From Cannabis sativa (Eukaryota > Streptophyta > Magnoliopsida > Rosales > Cannabaceae), in the NCBI RefSeq assembly GCF_029168945.1, contig NC_083605.1, positions 18,985,280 to 19,049,279 of the forward strand: a stretch of 64,000 nt of DNA, written 5' to 3'. A model generated the notes under the pieces. That model was given only the letters and a program-made list of their open reading frames with translations. It had not been told where the DNA came from and searched no databases. Of this stretch, positions 48,475 through 61,204 are shown in pieces (the first letter of the stretch is position 1; every line of letters begins with the position of its first letter). The translations under genes were made by a program, and so were the position numbers.

Positions 48475-49462
48475 TTAAGTGCCGCCATTCTTCCTGTCAG
48501 GGCCTGTACTTCCTTGGGCTTTGTTGGGGATGACATGTCTATTAATGCCTTGATTTTTTTTAAGATTTGCCTCAATACCCCTCGTGTTAACTATGAATCC
48601 CAAACATTTTCCTGAGGATACTCCGAAGGAACATTGTTTTGGGTTTAACTTCATGTTATACTTTTGTAATATTTTAAAGCATTCCGCAAGGTCGGAGGTA
48701 TGATCCTTACTCCTTATCGATTTTACCAACATATCGTCGACATAAACTTCCATGTTTTGCCCTATTTGATTTGTGAACATTTCATTTACTAGTCGCTGAT
48801 ACGTTGCCCCAGCGTTCTTCAATCTGAACGGCATGACTTTATAATAATAGAGTCCCATGTTGGTTACGAAGCTTGTATGTTCTTGATTTTGGACATACAT
48901 TTTTATCTGGTTATATCCAAATTATGCGTCCATAAAAGACATAAGCCCGTACCCAGTAGTTGCATCCACTAACTGGTCGATCCTGGGAAGTGGAAAATAG
49001 TCTTTCGGGCACGCCTTATTCAGATTGAAGAAATCATTACAAGTTCTCCAAGTTCCATTAGGTTTCGGGATGACAATAGGATTGGATATCCACAAGGGCT
49101 AAAATACCTCACGTATAAAATTGTTAACTAACAACTTGTCAACTTTCTGTTTTAGTGCCCGTTGTCTCTCGAAATCAAGGGGCCTCCTTTTTTGTCTCTT
49201 CGCTGCGTAATTTGGATCAACATTTAAGTGATGGCAGATAATCTTAGGGTCGATCCCTATCATATTCCCATGCCTCCAAGCGAAATGATCTTGGTTCGCC
49301 TTCAAAAAGTTTATTAATTGCTATTTGAGCTACTCGTCCATGTTCTTCCCAATGTACACACATTTGGTGGGATTTCCTGGGTCAAGGATAACCTCCTCCA
49401 ATTCTTCAATTGGTTTTAGCAGATTTCTTTCATCTTGAACTCAAGGATGAAGATCTTTATCT
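48475..49462 (-). pseudogene. Tat-like reverse transcriptase
   Basis: Read downwards: ERQRALKQKVDKLL, NPIVIPKPNGTWR, FPLPRIDQLVDATTG, then MPFRLKNAGATYQRLVNEMF and the catalytic EVYVDDMLVKS. Stops at about 49098 and 48900 break the frame. The 5' edge is interrupted by solo LTR E at 49463. Confidence 0.8.
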
Positions 49463-52400
49463 TGTTGGAAATATTTTACCAGGATCTAGATTTACTACCA
49501 AGTATGTTTGATTAACATCGTAATATGAATTCTAAAACAATGAAATAAACGCATAAGAGTTTAAGAAAACCTTACATTGGGTGCAGCGGAATATAATGAC
49601 TCCTTCCATTCAGATCTCTAGCCCTTGATTCCTTTCTGTAATAGAGCATTATCAAGATCTGAATCTGGATCTCTTTCTCTCTTTCTTTGAAACTGATTTT
49701 CCATAGTCTTACATACTATAATTGAGGTACCACTTGATGTGTGTGGGCACTACTTTATCACTCAAGGGAATTTCGAAATTAGAGAGAAGAAAAGAGAGAG
49801 AGGGGCGTGTGGCTTTTCTGAAAGAAACCAATGTTCAAAGCTATGAGTATCCTGAAGCCAACACTTTCTATTTATAGAATCCCTTCTAGGTTTAGGTCAG
49901 AATTGAATGGCATTAAAATAATGAAAACTATAAATGGTAATTTCTTGCAATGTGGCCGGCCATACAAAGGGAATTGGGCCTCACTTTGCAACTTTCCCAT
50001 TTTGTTATTTTTCATTCCCATTTTCTCAAAAATGCCAATTTTCCAATTTAACCATTCAAATGCCAATTCTAATTATTTAATAACTTAAGAATAATTATTA
50101 AATAATATTGTCATTTAATATATTTATTAATTTAGACATATAAAATATCTTAATTGATAAATAAACCTAGAATCTCTTTTCTTTACAATTATACCCTTGC
50201 TTAGTGAAAATTCATAAAGTAGACATAGTCTAACTTTTAGAATGATAATTGATTAATTAAAATCAATTAATTGAGTCTTACAAGCAGTATGGTCTCAACT
50301 AGTATGGGGACCATGGGTCTATATAACCGAGCTTCCAATAAGTCGAACCGAATTTACCAAGTAAATTCCCTAACTTATTAATTCCTTATTGAATCCACTC
50401 TTAGAACTTGGAATTGCACTCTCAGTCATATAGAACGCTCTATATGTTCCTGTTGGGTTTTATGCCCTAAATAAAACTCATTTCAATATAATCAGATTTA
50501 CTTATTAATATAGATCAGAAATAACATTTAATGTTGCATGGTTCACATGATTTATTTCATGATTATATGTACATAATGTATAAATTCATCTGAAACCCTT
50601 TTCACATACTTGATCCTGTTTATTGTGCCGTCAACACATTGGAAAGTAAACATGACTATGTGAATAAAGTTTCCTAGATTTATCAGACATAGGGTTTTAC
50701 TGATATGATAATCTACAACAGAGTTTACTTGCATTTGGAGAAATGCTATGTTCTTTCCAGAGCATTGGTTAAAGTGAAGCTCGGGTTGGATGCATGGAGT
50801 ATGCATCGGAAGGGACCGATATTGAACTTTGACTTAGATTTATTAAACTTACCGTAATATCTACTCAAGTCAATATCGCCTAGTTGATCCTAGATCAAAT
50901 GTTCTTAATCCTGTTATGATTAGGCTCAATCTTGAAAGGCTATTCGTGTTCTATGATTTGTTAGTTAAGCCTACTTTTAGGTCAGGGTGATACGTACATT
51001 TTGGGAACACGGTAGTGCAATTGAGTGGCAGCGCTAGCATAAACATGGAATCTATAGCTTCTATCTGGCGAATAGTAAGCAAAGGATGATCTCCTTCGAG
51101 CTTGACCAAACGAACATAAATGGTGGAGTACTCATTTCTCATAAGCTGAAATATCATTTATACGGGGTCAAGTGTTTTAAGGATAAAATACATAGTAGGG
51201 TGTTACGGTAATCTAATCCCTTTACAGTGTAGGTCATTCATATAGAGGATCATTGATCACATTAGGATTATAACAATAGATAACTAATGATGCGTCTATA
51301 TGGTGGAACATATAGAGCATTCTATATACTGAGAGTGCAATTCTAAGTTCTATGCGTGGATTCAACGAAGAATTAATAAGTCAGTGAATTTAGGTTATAA
51401 ATTCTTGATCTGCTTATTGGAAGCTCGGTTATATAGACCCATGGTCCCCGCACTAGTTGAGATAATATTGCTTGTAAGACTCATATAATTGGTTTTAATT
51501 AATCAATTATAATTCTCAAATTAGACTATGTCTATTTGTGAAATTTTCACTAAGTAAGGGCGAAATTGTAAATAAAGAGTTTTAGGGGCATATTTGTTAA
51601 TTATGATACTTTGTATGGTTCAATTAATAAATATGATAAATGACAATATTATTTAATAATTATTTATAGTTATTAAATAGTTAGAATTGGCATTTAAATG
51701 GTTGAATTAGAAAATTGGCGTTTTTGAGAAAATCAGATGGAGAAAAGGTAAAACTGCAAAATTGCAAAAAGTGAAGCCCAAATCCACTAAGCATGGCTGG
51801 CCACTTTTGTAGGCAATTTAAACTGATATTTTCATTATTTTAATGCCAAATAATTCAAACCTAACCCTAGTGGAATGCTATAAATAGATAGTGAAGGCTT
51901 CAGGAAAATTACACTTTTCTTCTAACACTTCTGATTCAGAAAAAAACTGAGCCTCTCTCTCTCCCTATCTTTAGTCGCCACCTTGCTCTCTTCCTTCCCT
52001 CTTCAATTTAGAAATTCTTAGTGTGAGAGTAGTGCCCACACACAGCAAGTGATACCTCAATCATAGTGATGAAGATCGTGAAGAAAGACTTTCAGCAAGA
52101 AGGAGTTTCAGCACTAAAGAATTAGAGAAAGAGATCCAGGTTCAGATATTGATAATGCTCTGCTACAGAAAGGAATCAAGGGCTAGATATTTGAATGGAA
52201 GGAGTCATATTATTCCGCTGCACCCAATGTAAAGTTTCTTAAACTTTATATGTGTTTATTTCATTGTTTTAGAAAGTTCATATTTAGGGTGTTAATCAAC
52301 GTACTTGTGAGTAGATCTAAGATCCTGGTAAAATAAATTCCAACAGTTCCATGATATAGACACGTCATTAGTTATCCATTGTTATAATCCTAATGTGATC

Positions 52401-53209
52401 AATGATCCTCTACATAGATGATCTACACTGTAAAGGGATTAAATTACCGTAACACCCTACAATGTATTTTATCCTTAAAACACTTAACCCTGTATAAATG
52501 ATATTTCAGCTAAGTGAAATGAGTACTCCACCATTTATTTTTGTTTGGTTAAGCTCGAAGGAAATCATCCTTTACTTTCTATTCGCTAGATAGAAGCTAT
52601 AGATTCCATATTTATGTTAGCGCTCCAACTCAATTGCACTACCGTGTTCCCAAAATGTACGCATCACCCTGACCCAAAAGTAGGCTTAACTAACAAATAA
52701 AAGAACACGAATAACACTCTTGAGATTGAACCTAATCATATCAGGATTAAGATCATTTGATCTAGGATCAACAGGTGATATTGAATTGAATAGATATTAT
52801 GGTAAATTCTAATATATCTAATCAAAGTTCAATATCGGTCCCTTCTGATGTATACTCCATTCATCCGATACTGGTAAACTTTGCCAATGTCCTGGAAAGG
52901 ACATAAAACTTTTCCAATGTGTAAGAATACCTATCGTTGATTATACCATGTCAGTCTAAATCCAGTGTTCTAACAAATCAGGGAATAAACTTTCGAACAT
53001 ATATTTAAGATTATATTCCACTGTGCCGACAACACTATAATCATTAACAAATTCATATGTTCTGGATTTAAATAGAATTCATACATTATATATATAATCA
53101 TGAAATAAATCATGTGAACCATGCAACATAAAATGTTATTTCTCATCTTTATTAATAAGTAAATCTGATTATATTGAAATGGGTTTTATTTAGGGCACAA
53201 AACCCAACA
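49463..53209 (-). mobile_element. Solo LTR E of the copia family, split by solo LTR G
   Basis: Ends TGTTGGAAATATTTTACC and ACAAAACCCAACA, with TATCT duplications at 49458-49462 and 53210-53214. Without LTR G and its duplication it is about 1.85 kb. It is inserted in the minus-strand gypsy between protease and RT. Confidence 0.9.
50451..52345 (+). mobile_element. Solo LTR G, plus strand, nested in E
   Basis: Ends TGTTGGGTTTTATGCC and TTCCAACA, with GTTCC duplications at 50446-50450 and 52346-52350. Its first ~135 bp resemble the E/A subfamily and the rest resembles the B/D subfamily, so it looks mosaic. It points opposite to its host LTR. Confidence 0.9.
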
Positions 53210-53270
53210 TATCTTTCTTCTCGTTTTCTCCTGCCAAGATGGTCATCAGCTAATGATCGGCCTTTCGATG

Positions 53271-53908
53271 CTACAGCTCAATGCGGTAATCACGAGCCAG
53301 CATTTGGTTTCCATGCACCACCCCCACGACATCTGGGGTTTGGAACTTAAAGGATAAGTGCTTGATCGAGTTGACTGCCCCTAGTTCGATCAGTGCTGGA
53401 CGACCCAACAATATGTTGTAAGCTGATGGCAGGTCAACAACCAAGAATTCTTGCATAACAGTAGCAGTTAGAGGTGCCTCACCTACAGTTAGTGCGAGCT
53501 CAATTATGCCAAGGCTTGCAATGCTATCCCATTGAACCCGCAAAGATTCACCATTCGAGGCCTTAACTTGGCCTTTTCGAGCCCCATTTTCTTTAGAGTA
53601 TCCTTATAAATGATATTTAACGAGCTCCCATTATCTATTAACACTCTCTTGATCCTCTTATTGGCTAGCTGAATGGTTATGACTAATGGATCGATGTCAG
53701 GGTATCTTACATTCTTCTCGTCTTTCTCTGTGAATGTAATGGGAGGTTCCTCGGTTTTCACCTTTGTGAAAGGTTCTGGGGCAAAGACCGGTTGCTCATT
53801 CTTTATTTCCTTCACATATCTCTTTTGAGCGTTACTTGTTTCTCCTGCAATATGTGGCCCTCCCAAAATAACCAGGATGTTCTCTCCTTCCAGAGGAAAA
53901 GGTTGCAA
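53271..53908 (-). pseudogene. Tat-like protease and flanking region
   Basis: Two overlapping frames encode [31 protein letters not shown] (active-site region, with Asn after the catalytic Asp), then [19 protein letters not shown] and [11 protein letters not shown] frame change near 53510-53540 breaks the chain. Confidence 0.8.
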
Positions 53909-56900
53909 CCCCTGATCGTTTGGGTTATTAGGCTGACAAGGCTAGTTGTATCCCGACCATGTCTTCTCACATATTGCTTAAAATGCCCTCAAGCGATGAG
54001 TCTCTCTATCTCATCTTTCAACTGGCGACATTTGTCCAATATCTTTGTGAAATTTACAGTATTTATTAGGATCTCTTTTGCTCCTCGAATTCCTCATAGG
54101 CTAGGGTTTACCAAAGGCTACCTTCTGCTCATGTGTAAGGTAAATATTTTCCTGAGTTTCATTAAGCTTGGTATAAATAGTATACACTAGCACACATTTT
54201 TCATGCTTCTTTTGTTTCTTTCTATCCTTCAACAGTTCCCTAATTCCGTCTTTTCTTTTCAGACCAGAAACCCCCGAGTTATCAATTCTCGTGGAAACAG
54301 CTCCTGTTGAAACATTGCTGGATTTGCCTCCCGAGCTTGTTTTCAACAAGTTCATTTCCTTTCAGGCTTCTTCCTTCTAAATAAACACTTGAACTCTCTC
54401 GTTGAACTCAGTAATGCTCCTTATCGGGCGTCCTTGTAGATCATCCCACAACTCGCCTCCGGCAGTTAACAGATCCGTGGAGATCCCTGCCTGAAGGGCT
54501 ATAAGTTGCGTGCTGTCATCCAAGTTTCTAAACCTAGTGGCACCGTGCTAAAATGACTTAAGTACGCCTTAATTGTTTCGTCAGGTTGTTGCTTAATATT
54601 GGTTAGCGAGGCTACTTTGGTCGCCTATCCCTAACGACTTGAAATTGCGTCTTGAAATCCCTAGACAGCTGTTCCAAGGAAATTATTGAATGACGAGTGA
54701 ACTTGTTAAACAAACTACTTGCTGCTCCAACAAGCGAGGTGGGGAATATAAGACAGCATAAATTTTTCTTCACGTTACTCGCTCGCATTATCGTGTTTGT
54801 TGTGAAAATTATATTGATTTATAATTGCGCAAGTGTACACAATCACAAACAAGTAATATAATGATAAGTAATCAAAGTTCGTCTCCACATGGACTTTTTA
54901 CTAAATAATGCTAAATCAACTAAGAGCAATTCCAAGAATTTCAAATAAAAATAAAATAAAATCACACATCAATTCACAAGAAAAATTTATAGCCTTGATT
55001 CTAAACTTGAGAACTAATTTTTTAAACTAAATAAACTAAAAATAAGAAGCTAAAAGTGATTAAAGTGGTGGTAATTTCAGATTTGGAAAATAGACTTGGG
55101 TGATTAATTTCCACTTGTATGTCCCAGTTGATACAGCAATGACCCAGCAATGACTCAGCAATCCTGGCAAAGTTAACAGATTTCAAAAAAATCAGCAAGC
55201 TTTTTCCAAAACTTGCAATAAAACATTCACAATCTCACAATGCATTCCTACATCAGTTTAGATCACAAATAGCCTAATAAAGTATCAAATCTTTAGTTAT
55301 GCATGGTAGCAAAATATTCCTATTTCACTACTAATTAATACCTAAAAGAAAAGGTAAAAATCATGCATCAATTAGAGGGGTTCAACTAGGTCTTGCTTTT
55401 CCAAGTAAGATCTAGCTTGCTAAATGTTAAAAATGGCCAAAAATTAACATTCAATCAACATTTCATCACAACTAATTGAACTAAGACAAGATTACTTCAT
55501 CATTGCAAAATCAAAACACTAGTCCATACAAGGGTTTATAACCACCCAAATCCCAAAGAGTTTAGTTCATAGCTGAAATTAAAAACAACAAACCAGAAAA
55601 TAAATTGTTCATGGAGTTAAAGAGCAAATTAGAGAGAAGAAAATGATACAAAATGAAGTGGAGAGCAAGAGAAATGAGTGGTGAGCTCAAATCCTTTCTT
55701 TGGAAGTTGCCTTCTTCTCCTTCTTCTCAATCTTCTTCTTCTTTCTTTGTACTCTTTTTCTCTGTACTTAATTTCTTTTTGCTGCTGTAAGTTTTTCGTA
55801 CTCTCCCTTTCAAAGTGCAGCCACCACTCTTCTAATGTCCTCCTCTTTTCTTTGTTTCTCCCCAATTAGGGTACCAAAGTTTACCCTAATTGGAAATCCA
55901 AGTCATCACCCACTTGTCCTTCATTTTCCACATGTTTGTTGAGTCAATAGCCAAATTCTGCCACCTCAGCTCCTTTCTTTCTTCATTAAAGCCAGCTGGA
56001 CTATCTGCCAAAATAAACTTACTAGGCTGACAAATTGCTACGCGATGATTGCTATAGCAATGCCAATCAGCAATAAGCATTTTTCTGCTCCTTTTTCTCC
56101 TTGTCCCAAATATTTCCAAATACCCATTCTTGTATTTTTTTTCTGCTTAAAACACATAAAAATAATAACATAAGTCTATTTAACACTTACTAATACACAC
56201 ACTTCCATTTATTACAAAGACACAACAAACTAAACACAATTACATAATATATACATTAATTGCTCCACAATTCACATTAAAATTCAAGCTTAAAGATATA
56301 AAAATATAAGACAGCGTAAATTTTTCTTCATGTTACTCGCTCGCATTATCGTGTTAAAGTTATTCAAATGCGAGACTAGATCTGTGGTTCCGTTATAGGA
56401 CGAGACATTGGGTTTTTGAATCCCAAAGGAAAAGGGGTATTCATAATATCTGGGTGATACGGCTCCAGCTCCTCGTCAGAGTCGTATCCAGATGATTTCC
56501 CTATTTCCCCTACTTGATATCTCCTGAACTTGTCCTCCAGCTCGTTTATCTGCAATTGGATTTTATCCTCTTGCTTTGGACCAAGTTGTTAGTGAAGGTC
56601 AGGTTTCTTTCGATTTAAGTGCTCTTACAGATCTGGTTGGGAGTAATAGCTGCCAGATCTCGTCTTACTCATTGACCGTATCCTACTTATAGACTTTATT
56701 TTTAAGTGGCTCATGGATTTACTTGTTCCCATACTCTCCCGATCACTAGCTCAATAAGTACCTTCTCCTCTTCAAGTTGATCGACTATGAGTTCTAGATT
56801 GCCTAGAAGTCACACTAGCCTCTTCACGCTCTATTCTTTTCTCCCGAGAGAGATTTGTTGTATTTTCTCCATCAGCGTACGTACGAGTCCTCGCTCTGTG

Positions 56901-57560
56901 GGTTTGGGAAGAATGCTGGTTATTCCTAGCAGGTGATGTCCATTCTCCTGGCTGAGTTCGAAGATCCTCCTCATTTTCATGAGGGATTTCTCGTTCACCA
57001 GTTTCCAGTTGTCTCCTTTCGGGTTGTTCATCCTGATTGTCAAGGAGTGTCTCATTTTCCGTAGGTTGTTCTTCCCGGTCCTTTTCCTGTCTCTTGGTTC
57101 ATGAGCCACGAGGTCTGCCTCGTGGTCTCCTTACTCCAGGTAAAGGTTGATTTTAAGCGTTCATCCCCTGTACCGCCTTCGTCGAGGCTGCCTCTCGTTC
57201 TAACTCAGCGTTTCGACGCTGCGCCTCTTCCAGGCAGCATCTTAGGTGGTGGGTCTCCGTTTCGTAAGTTCTTTCTCCCACATCCACGGTTGAGCCCTTC
57301 ATCCATCGTCTTGGGATTCTGACCATTCTCGCGCTAAGTTCTCCTCGAGCGTGTTTTCCGAGTACTAGGACCAACATTGGGTTGAGTTTTCTGGGGACGT
57401 GTGGTTAGAGTACTGGGACCATCCTCAGGTTGGGCTCTCCTAGAACGGGTTGTCCTTCTGGACGGCGGATTAGTTGATCTCCTAGAGCCCATAGGTTCTT
57501 TTCTAGAATGATGGTTAGTTTCCTCATGCGGAGTGGGAATATTCTCTGGATTTTCAGCCA
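53909..57560 (-). pseudogene. Tat-like gag, broken and interrupted by solo LTR F
   Basis: The N-terminus (57561 down) starts MAENPENIPTPHEE with an Arg/Pro/Thr-rich region. The gag core follows in pieces around 54744-54360, and near 54110-53940 is the knuckle-like KYCKFHKDIG with CRQLKDEIERLI and FKQYVRRHG. Solo LTR F (54798-56302) with its 53-bp duplication lies between. Many frame breaks are present. Confidence 0.65.
54745..56355. mobile_element. Athila-type solo LTR F with 53-bp flanking duplication
   Basis: The LTR-like body is 54798-56302 (1505 bp). It starts TGTTGTGAAAATTATAT, like the Athila-like LTRs at 9671 and 16003, but the rest is diverged. A 53-bp gag segment is present at both 54745-54797 and 56303-56355, differing at two positions (A/G and C/T), so the gag reading continues from the right copy. 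A retrotransposon normally leaves 4-6 bp. The right end lacks a clear TG..CA terminus. Confidence 0.65.
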
Positions 57561-57623
57561 TGAAGGAGAAGGCTTTTCTTTAAAAGAATGGAAGGCTTTT
57601 TCTAAGCTTTTTTTACAAAGGCT

Positions 57624-57642
57624 TTCGATGAAAGCGCCAAAC
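57624..57642 (-). promoter_or_regulatory. Primer binding site of minus-strand Tat-like element
   Basis: The minus strand just inside the LTR reads GTTTGGCGCTTTCATCG. TTTGGCGC-type sites are usual in Tat elements; the matching tRNA is not certain from sequence alone. Confidence 0.55.
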
Positions 57643-58570
57643 TGTTAACGCAGATTTTTGTTAACCAAATTTGAGCCTCACAATTATGATTCAATACAGA
57701 AATAACAAAAACTATAGAAAAAATGAAAATATGAACACCAGGTTTTTTACGTGGTTTTGCAGTTAAAATTCTGCATAGTCCACGAGTCAATCTTATTCAG
57801 ATTTTTGAGTGTTGTTTTTTCAGGGAATGTTGCGTAAGAGTTTTTTTGTCTCCCTTTTCTGAGATTGTTTGCCACTATTTATAATTGCATAGTGACAGTT
57901 AATTACAAAGCTGACTTAAATGTAATTACAGTCATTATCCCTTAAATCGTGGGATCTGACTACACATTACAAAATGTAAACGCGGTGCATGATTTGGAAA
58001 ATCATTCAGCTGTGGATTTCTCACTTTTACTGGATCAAAAATATCTGTATTAAACACGTCTTTGATTATTGATTCTGGAGATGCCTCGACAGAAACTTGA
58101 TTGTAATGATCTTAATGGCGAGCTGGAACCACTCTTCTTTTCAGGATGGACAAGATGTGTTTCACGTCGATCGTAGATATAAGGAATTCTACTGAATTGC
58201 CAGGGTTGTGAGTCTCGCTTTTGTTAGTTGGATGAATTTATAGGAAGTTTCCTTGTAGCGAGATGGTCGCCTCGCACTCTTGTGTTCCGAGTCGGTTTGA
58301 CTTTTATACTTAGTCTGCTTATTGCAAGCTGAGGTATGTATTATTTTTCTCTGGTACCTCCCTATTATCCCTTAGCGACATATGGTTTCTCGTTCATACT
58401 CTAAGTACCAGTTCATACATTGATTCTTTGCATAAGACTTTACAGTCAGCGGGTTGCAGATATACTCTAGTACTTACGCAATTAATGAGTTATTCCATAA
58501 AAAGATATGGCACCGATTCACATTCCCTTTATCTTGACACGTGTCCTCCAGCCAAATTTTGGGTATAACA
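57643..58570 (-). repeat. 5' LTR of the minus-strand Tat-like element (928 bp)
   Basis: It starts TGTTATACCC on the minus strand (58570) and ends GCGTTAACA at 57643, with TGTTA/TAACA inverted ends. The adjoining outer 5 bp at 58571 are GCTGG; no partner is available because the other end is lost. Confidence 0.75.
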
Positions 58571-59316
58571 GCTGGCCAGCCTAGGGACACAGTCCCCATG
58601 GCTGGCCAGACCCCATGAAAGCCGTCCATGGCCTGTCGGGCTTCAAACAAAGCCTCCTTGGGCAGCCAGCATGTGCATGGATCAAAAGACGTGATTTTTC
58701 AAGAACTCAAACATGTTCTTCGTGACTCAAAGAGCCAAGAATCACAACGAAGGTCAAATTCATTTCTTTTTCATCTACAAATCACACATTGTTTATCCTA
58801 AGGCTATCATGCGAATCAAAATACCAAATGGACTATCTAATGTAAGAATCAAAGCATGTTCAAAACAAAAAATAATGTTCAAGAATTCATGACAAAATCA
58901 ATCAAATAAAGTGAAAGAGTGGGGATAGAAAGCTGACCTACAATAAGATTTCGATGAAGATGAAGGTGGGAAGCTTGGATCGTTGAAATAGCGCGAGAAT
59001 CCCAAGGAGAATGAAGCTTCAAGGTTCGGCCACTTAGAGAGAAGGATGAGCTTTTTCAAGAGAAAAATTCTAGTGAGAGAAAGTAAAAGTGAAAAAAGGG
59101 TTTCCCCCCAAAACTCACTTATGTCATACATGTAGGCCATTTTTTTCTGACTTACCTCACCAACTCATCATAAAGGCACATAAATGAGTTATTTCTCTAT
59201 TGCAATAAGATCAGACAGTCAAGACAAAGTGCTTTAACACACTCACCACTTTTTGTTCAACAAAGGTAACTACAGTCCTAACAACATCAATATTGCTCGT
59301 AAAGTCCTTAGGGGCA
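58571..59316. other. Non-coding, CTGGCCAG-rich repeat-derived sequence
   Basis: 58571-58680 is GC-richer and has repeated CTGGCCAG/TGGCCAGC phrases that recur at 59455-59530. No protein homology was seen; the minus-strand frame at 58898-59140 has no recognisable motif. It is probably leader or LTR sequence of an old retroelement. Confidence 0.4.
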
Positions 59317-60150
59317 AATATTATCCCAATTTTTGTCCTCATCATGTGGCATGATTACGTGGACATAACCTATGCCATGTGGCAGTGCAGCTCACTAAAA
59401 GGAAGGCCAAGTCATCATACGAGCAAATGAAGACCCTGACTTTCAAACAGGGATCAAGTGACAGACCAGCTCACTCTCAGGAGCTGGCCAGCCACCCCTG
59501 GCCTACCCGGCCAGGCTGGGACAACATCATGGTCGGCCAGCCAAGGATTGCATTGTAGGTCCCGTAGGACACTCCTACATGTGGACATCATAGGTGGGCT
59601 GTGAATTGGGCTCCAAAAGCCCAACAGAATGGCTAAATAATATTTAGAATCTAACGGTATTTTGGTCTTTTATAAATATCTAACTCACTATGCTATTTTC
59701 AAGGGATTTGAATTGTAAACCTAGGGTTTAAGGCTTCCTATATAAAGGCCTTAACCTCTACCTGAAGACCTAAGTTTCCTAAGCCACCTCTAAGCTAGAA
59801 ATCTCAAACTCTCTAAGTGTCAGACTCTCTCTCTCTCTCTCTCTCCCTCTCTCTCTCACATGCCCAAGCCTAGGTTGTACAACACCCTGCGCTGTCCAGC
59901 ACTTGAGTTCTACCAGACATCAATTCATACATTGTAATCCTAAAGGTATTATAGTAGATCCCACCTTTAGCGATCTGGAGAGTAATTCCCTCAGTATAAG
60001 GGGAGTAGGTCATTATCCGCTATCACAAGGGGGCCAAACCTCTATAACAAATCCCATTGTCTATTGCTTTTTATTCTTTGTTATGCACACACTTGGCAAG
60101 CAGATCTCCACGACCCCGCTGTCAATTGATCACTTTTCAAGGTTAACAAA
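59317..60150 (+). repeat. LTR-like sequence with TATA box and CT microsatellite
   Basis: It starts near TTATCCCAATTTTTG, which resembles the outer end of gypsy LTRs here. A clear TATA (CTATATAAAGG, about 59738-59748) is followed by a CT-rich leader with a (CT)n microsatellite at 59825-59857. The boundaries, primer site and partner LTR were not found, so the family is unknown. Confidence 0.4.
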
Positions 60151-60162
60151 TCTCATTACATA

Positions 60163-60860
60163 TGGAGAGTCCTAGAGTGGCACTCTTTGCTAGGTGACAA
60201 TTCTAGGACGAATGCTTAATTCTTACGAAGGATGCATGAATTACATTACAGATGGGGAGTCCTAGAGTGGCACTCTTTGCTACGTGGTAATTCTAGGACT
60301 GATGCTTAAATCCTACGAAGGATGCATGAAACCCATCACGGATGGAGAGCCCTATAGTGACACTCTTTGCTAGATGACGATTCTAGAAAAGATGCTTAAG
60401 TCCTATGAAGGATGCATGAATTCCATTACGAATGGAGAGTCATAGAGTAGCACTCTTTGCTACGTGATAATTCTAGGATGGATGCTTAAATCTTATGAAG
60501 GATGCATGAATCCCACCACGGATGGAGAGTCCTAGAGTGACACTCTTTGCTACGTGACGGTTCTAGAAAGGTGCTTAAATCCTTTGAAGGATGCATGAAT
60601 TCCATTACGGATGGAGAGTCTTACAGTGGCGTTCTTTGCTATGTGAATATTCTAGGATGGATGCTTGAATCCTAAGAAGGATGCATGAATTCCAATACGG
60701 ATGGAAAGTGTATAAGTGACACTCTTTGCTACGTGACGATTCTAGAATGGATGCTTGAATCAAATGAAGGATGCATGATCCCAATATGGATGGAAAGTCC
60801 AAGAGTGACACTATGCTACGTGACAATTCTAGGACGGATACAAGAATCCTAACTAGTGCA
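60163..60860. repeat. ~90-bp tandem array, about 8 units
   Basis: Units start at about 60163, 60253, 60343, 60433, 60523, 60612, 60702 and 60790 (last partial). Each carries GGAGAGTCCTAGAGTG, CACTCTTTGCTACGTGA, TTCTAGGA, GGATGCTTAA and GAAGGATGCATGAAT in that order, with 10-20% variation. The minus-strand frame at 60605-60877 is just the repeat read through. Diverged adjacent units suggest an old minisatellite, perhaps inside a retroelement leader. Confidence 0.85.
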
Positions 60861-61204
60861 GGCCATGTTTGTAACAAAGTCTAAGCTACATGACCATTTT
60901 ATAGATACAAAAGTCAAGGGAAGAACTAAATCCTCCATCTGAATAAAACATCGTATCCAATGAAAACAAACCAATGATATTCATAATCCTACATCAAGAA
61001 AAAATAATACACATCCAGAAGCTCAATACATAGAGCAGATTCCTACATTAAGAAGGCTCAATTCACAGAGCACAAACTCACTTTAAAAGAGCTCAACAGA
61101 GAGCATTACACATAAAATGAAAGTCCAAAAAATAACAAGGTTCCCATCATAAATAAGACAAAATATCGCTCGAATAAAATGAACATACAAATAGATTCAA
61201 AGCT
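60861..61204. other. Non-coding interval
   Basis: AT-rich sequence with loosely repeated AGAGCTCAA/CACAGAGC phrases near 61020-61100. No gene was seen. Confidence 0.45.

Larger units (their letters stand above)
46690..58570 (-). mobile_element. Tat-like Ty3/gypsy element, minus strand, truncated at integrase
   Basis: From right to left: 5' LTR 58570-57643, primer site, gag (57560 to about 53909, split by solo LTR F), protease (53908-53271), RT (about 49305-48475 with solo LTR E just upstream), RNase H (about 48470-47500) and integrase (47458-46690). Integrase after RNase H is the Ty3/gypsy order, and an extra RNase H domain marks the Tat group. The 3' part and 3' LTR are lost at the junction with the plus-strand element. 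All genes carry frame breaks. Confidence 0.85.

Noticed and set aside
55629..55869. Basic, Arg-rich frame and its opposite-strand partner
   Set aside because: They come from CT/GA-rich low-complexity sequence within solo LTR F.
60163..60860. Regular repeats as a possible CRISPR array
   Set aside because: Units are contiguous and diverged with no unique spacers, and the DNA is plant nuclear.
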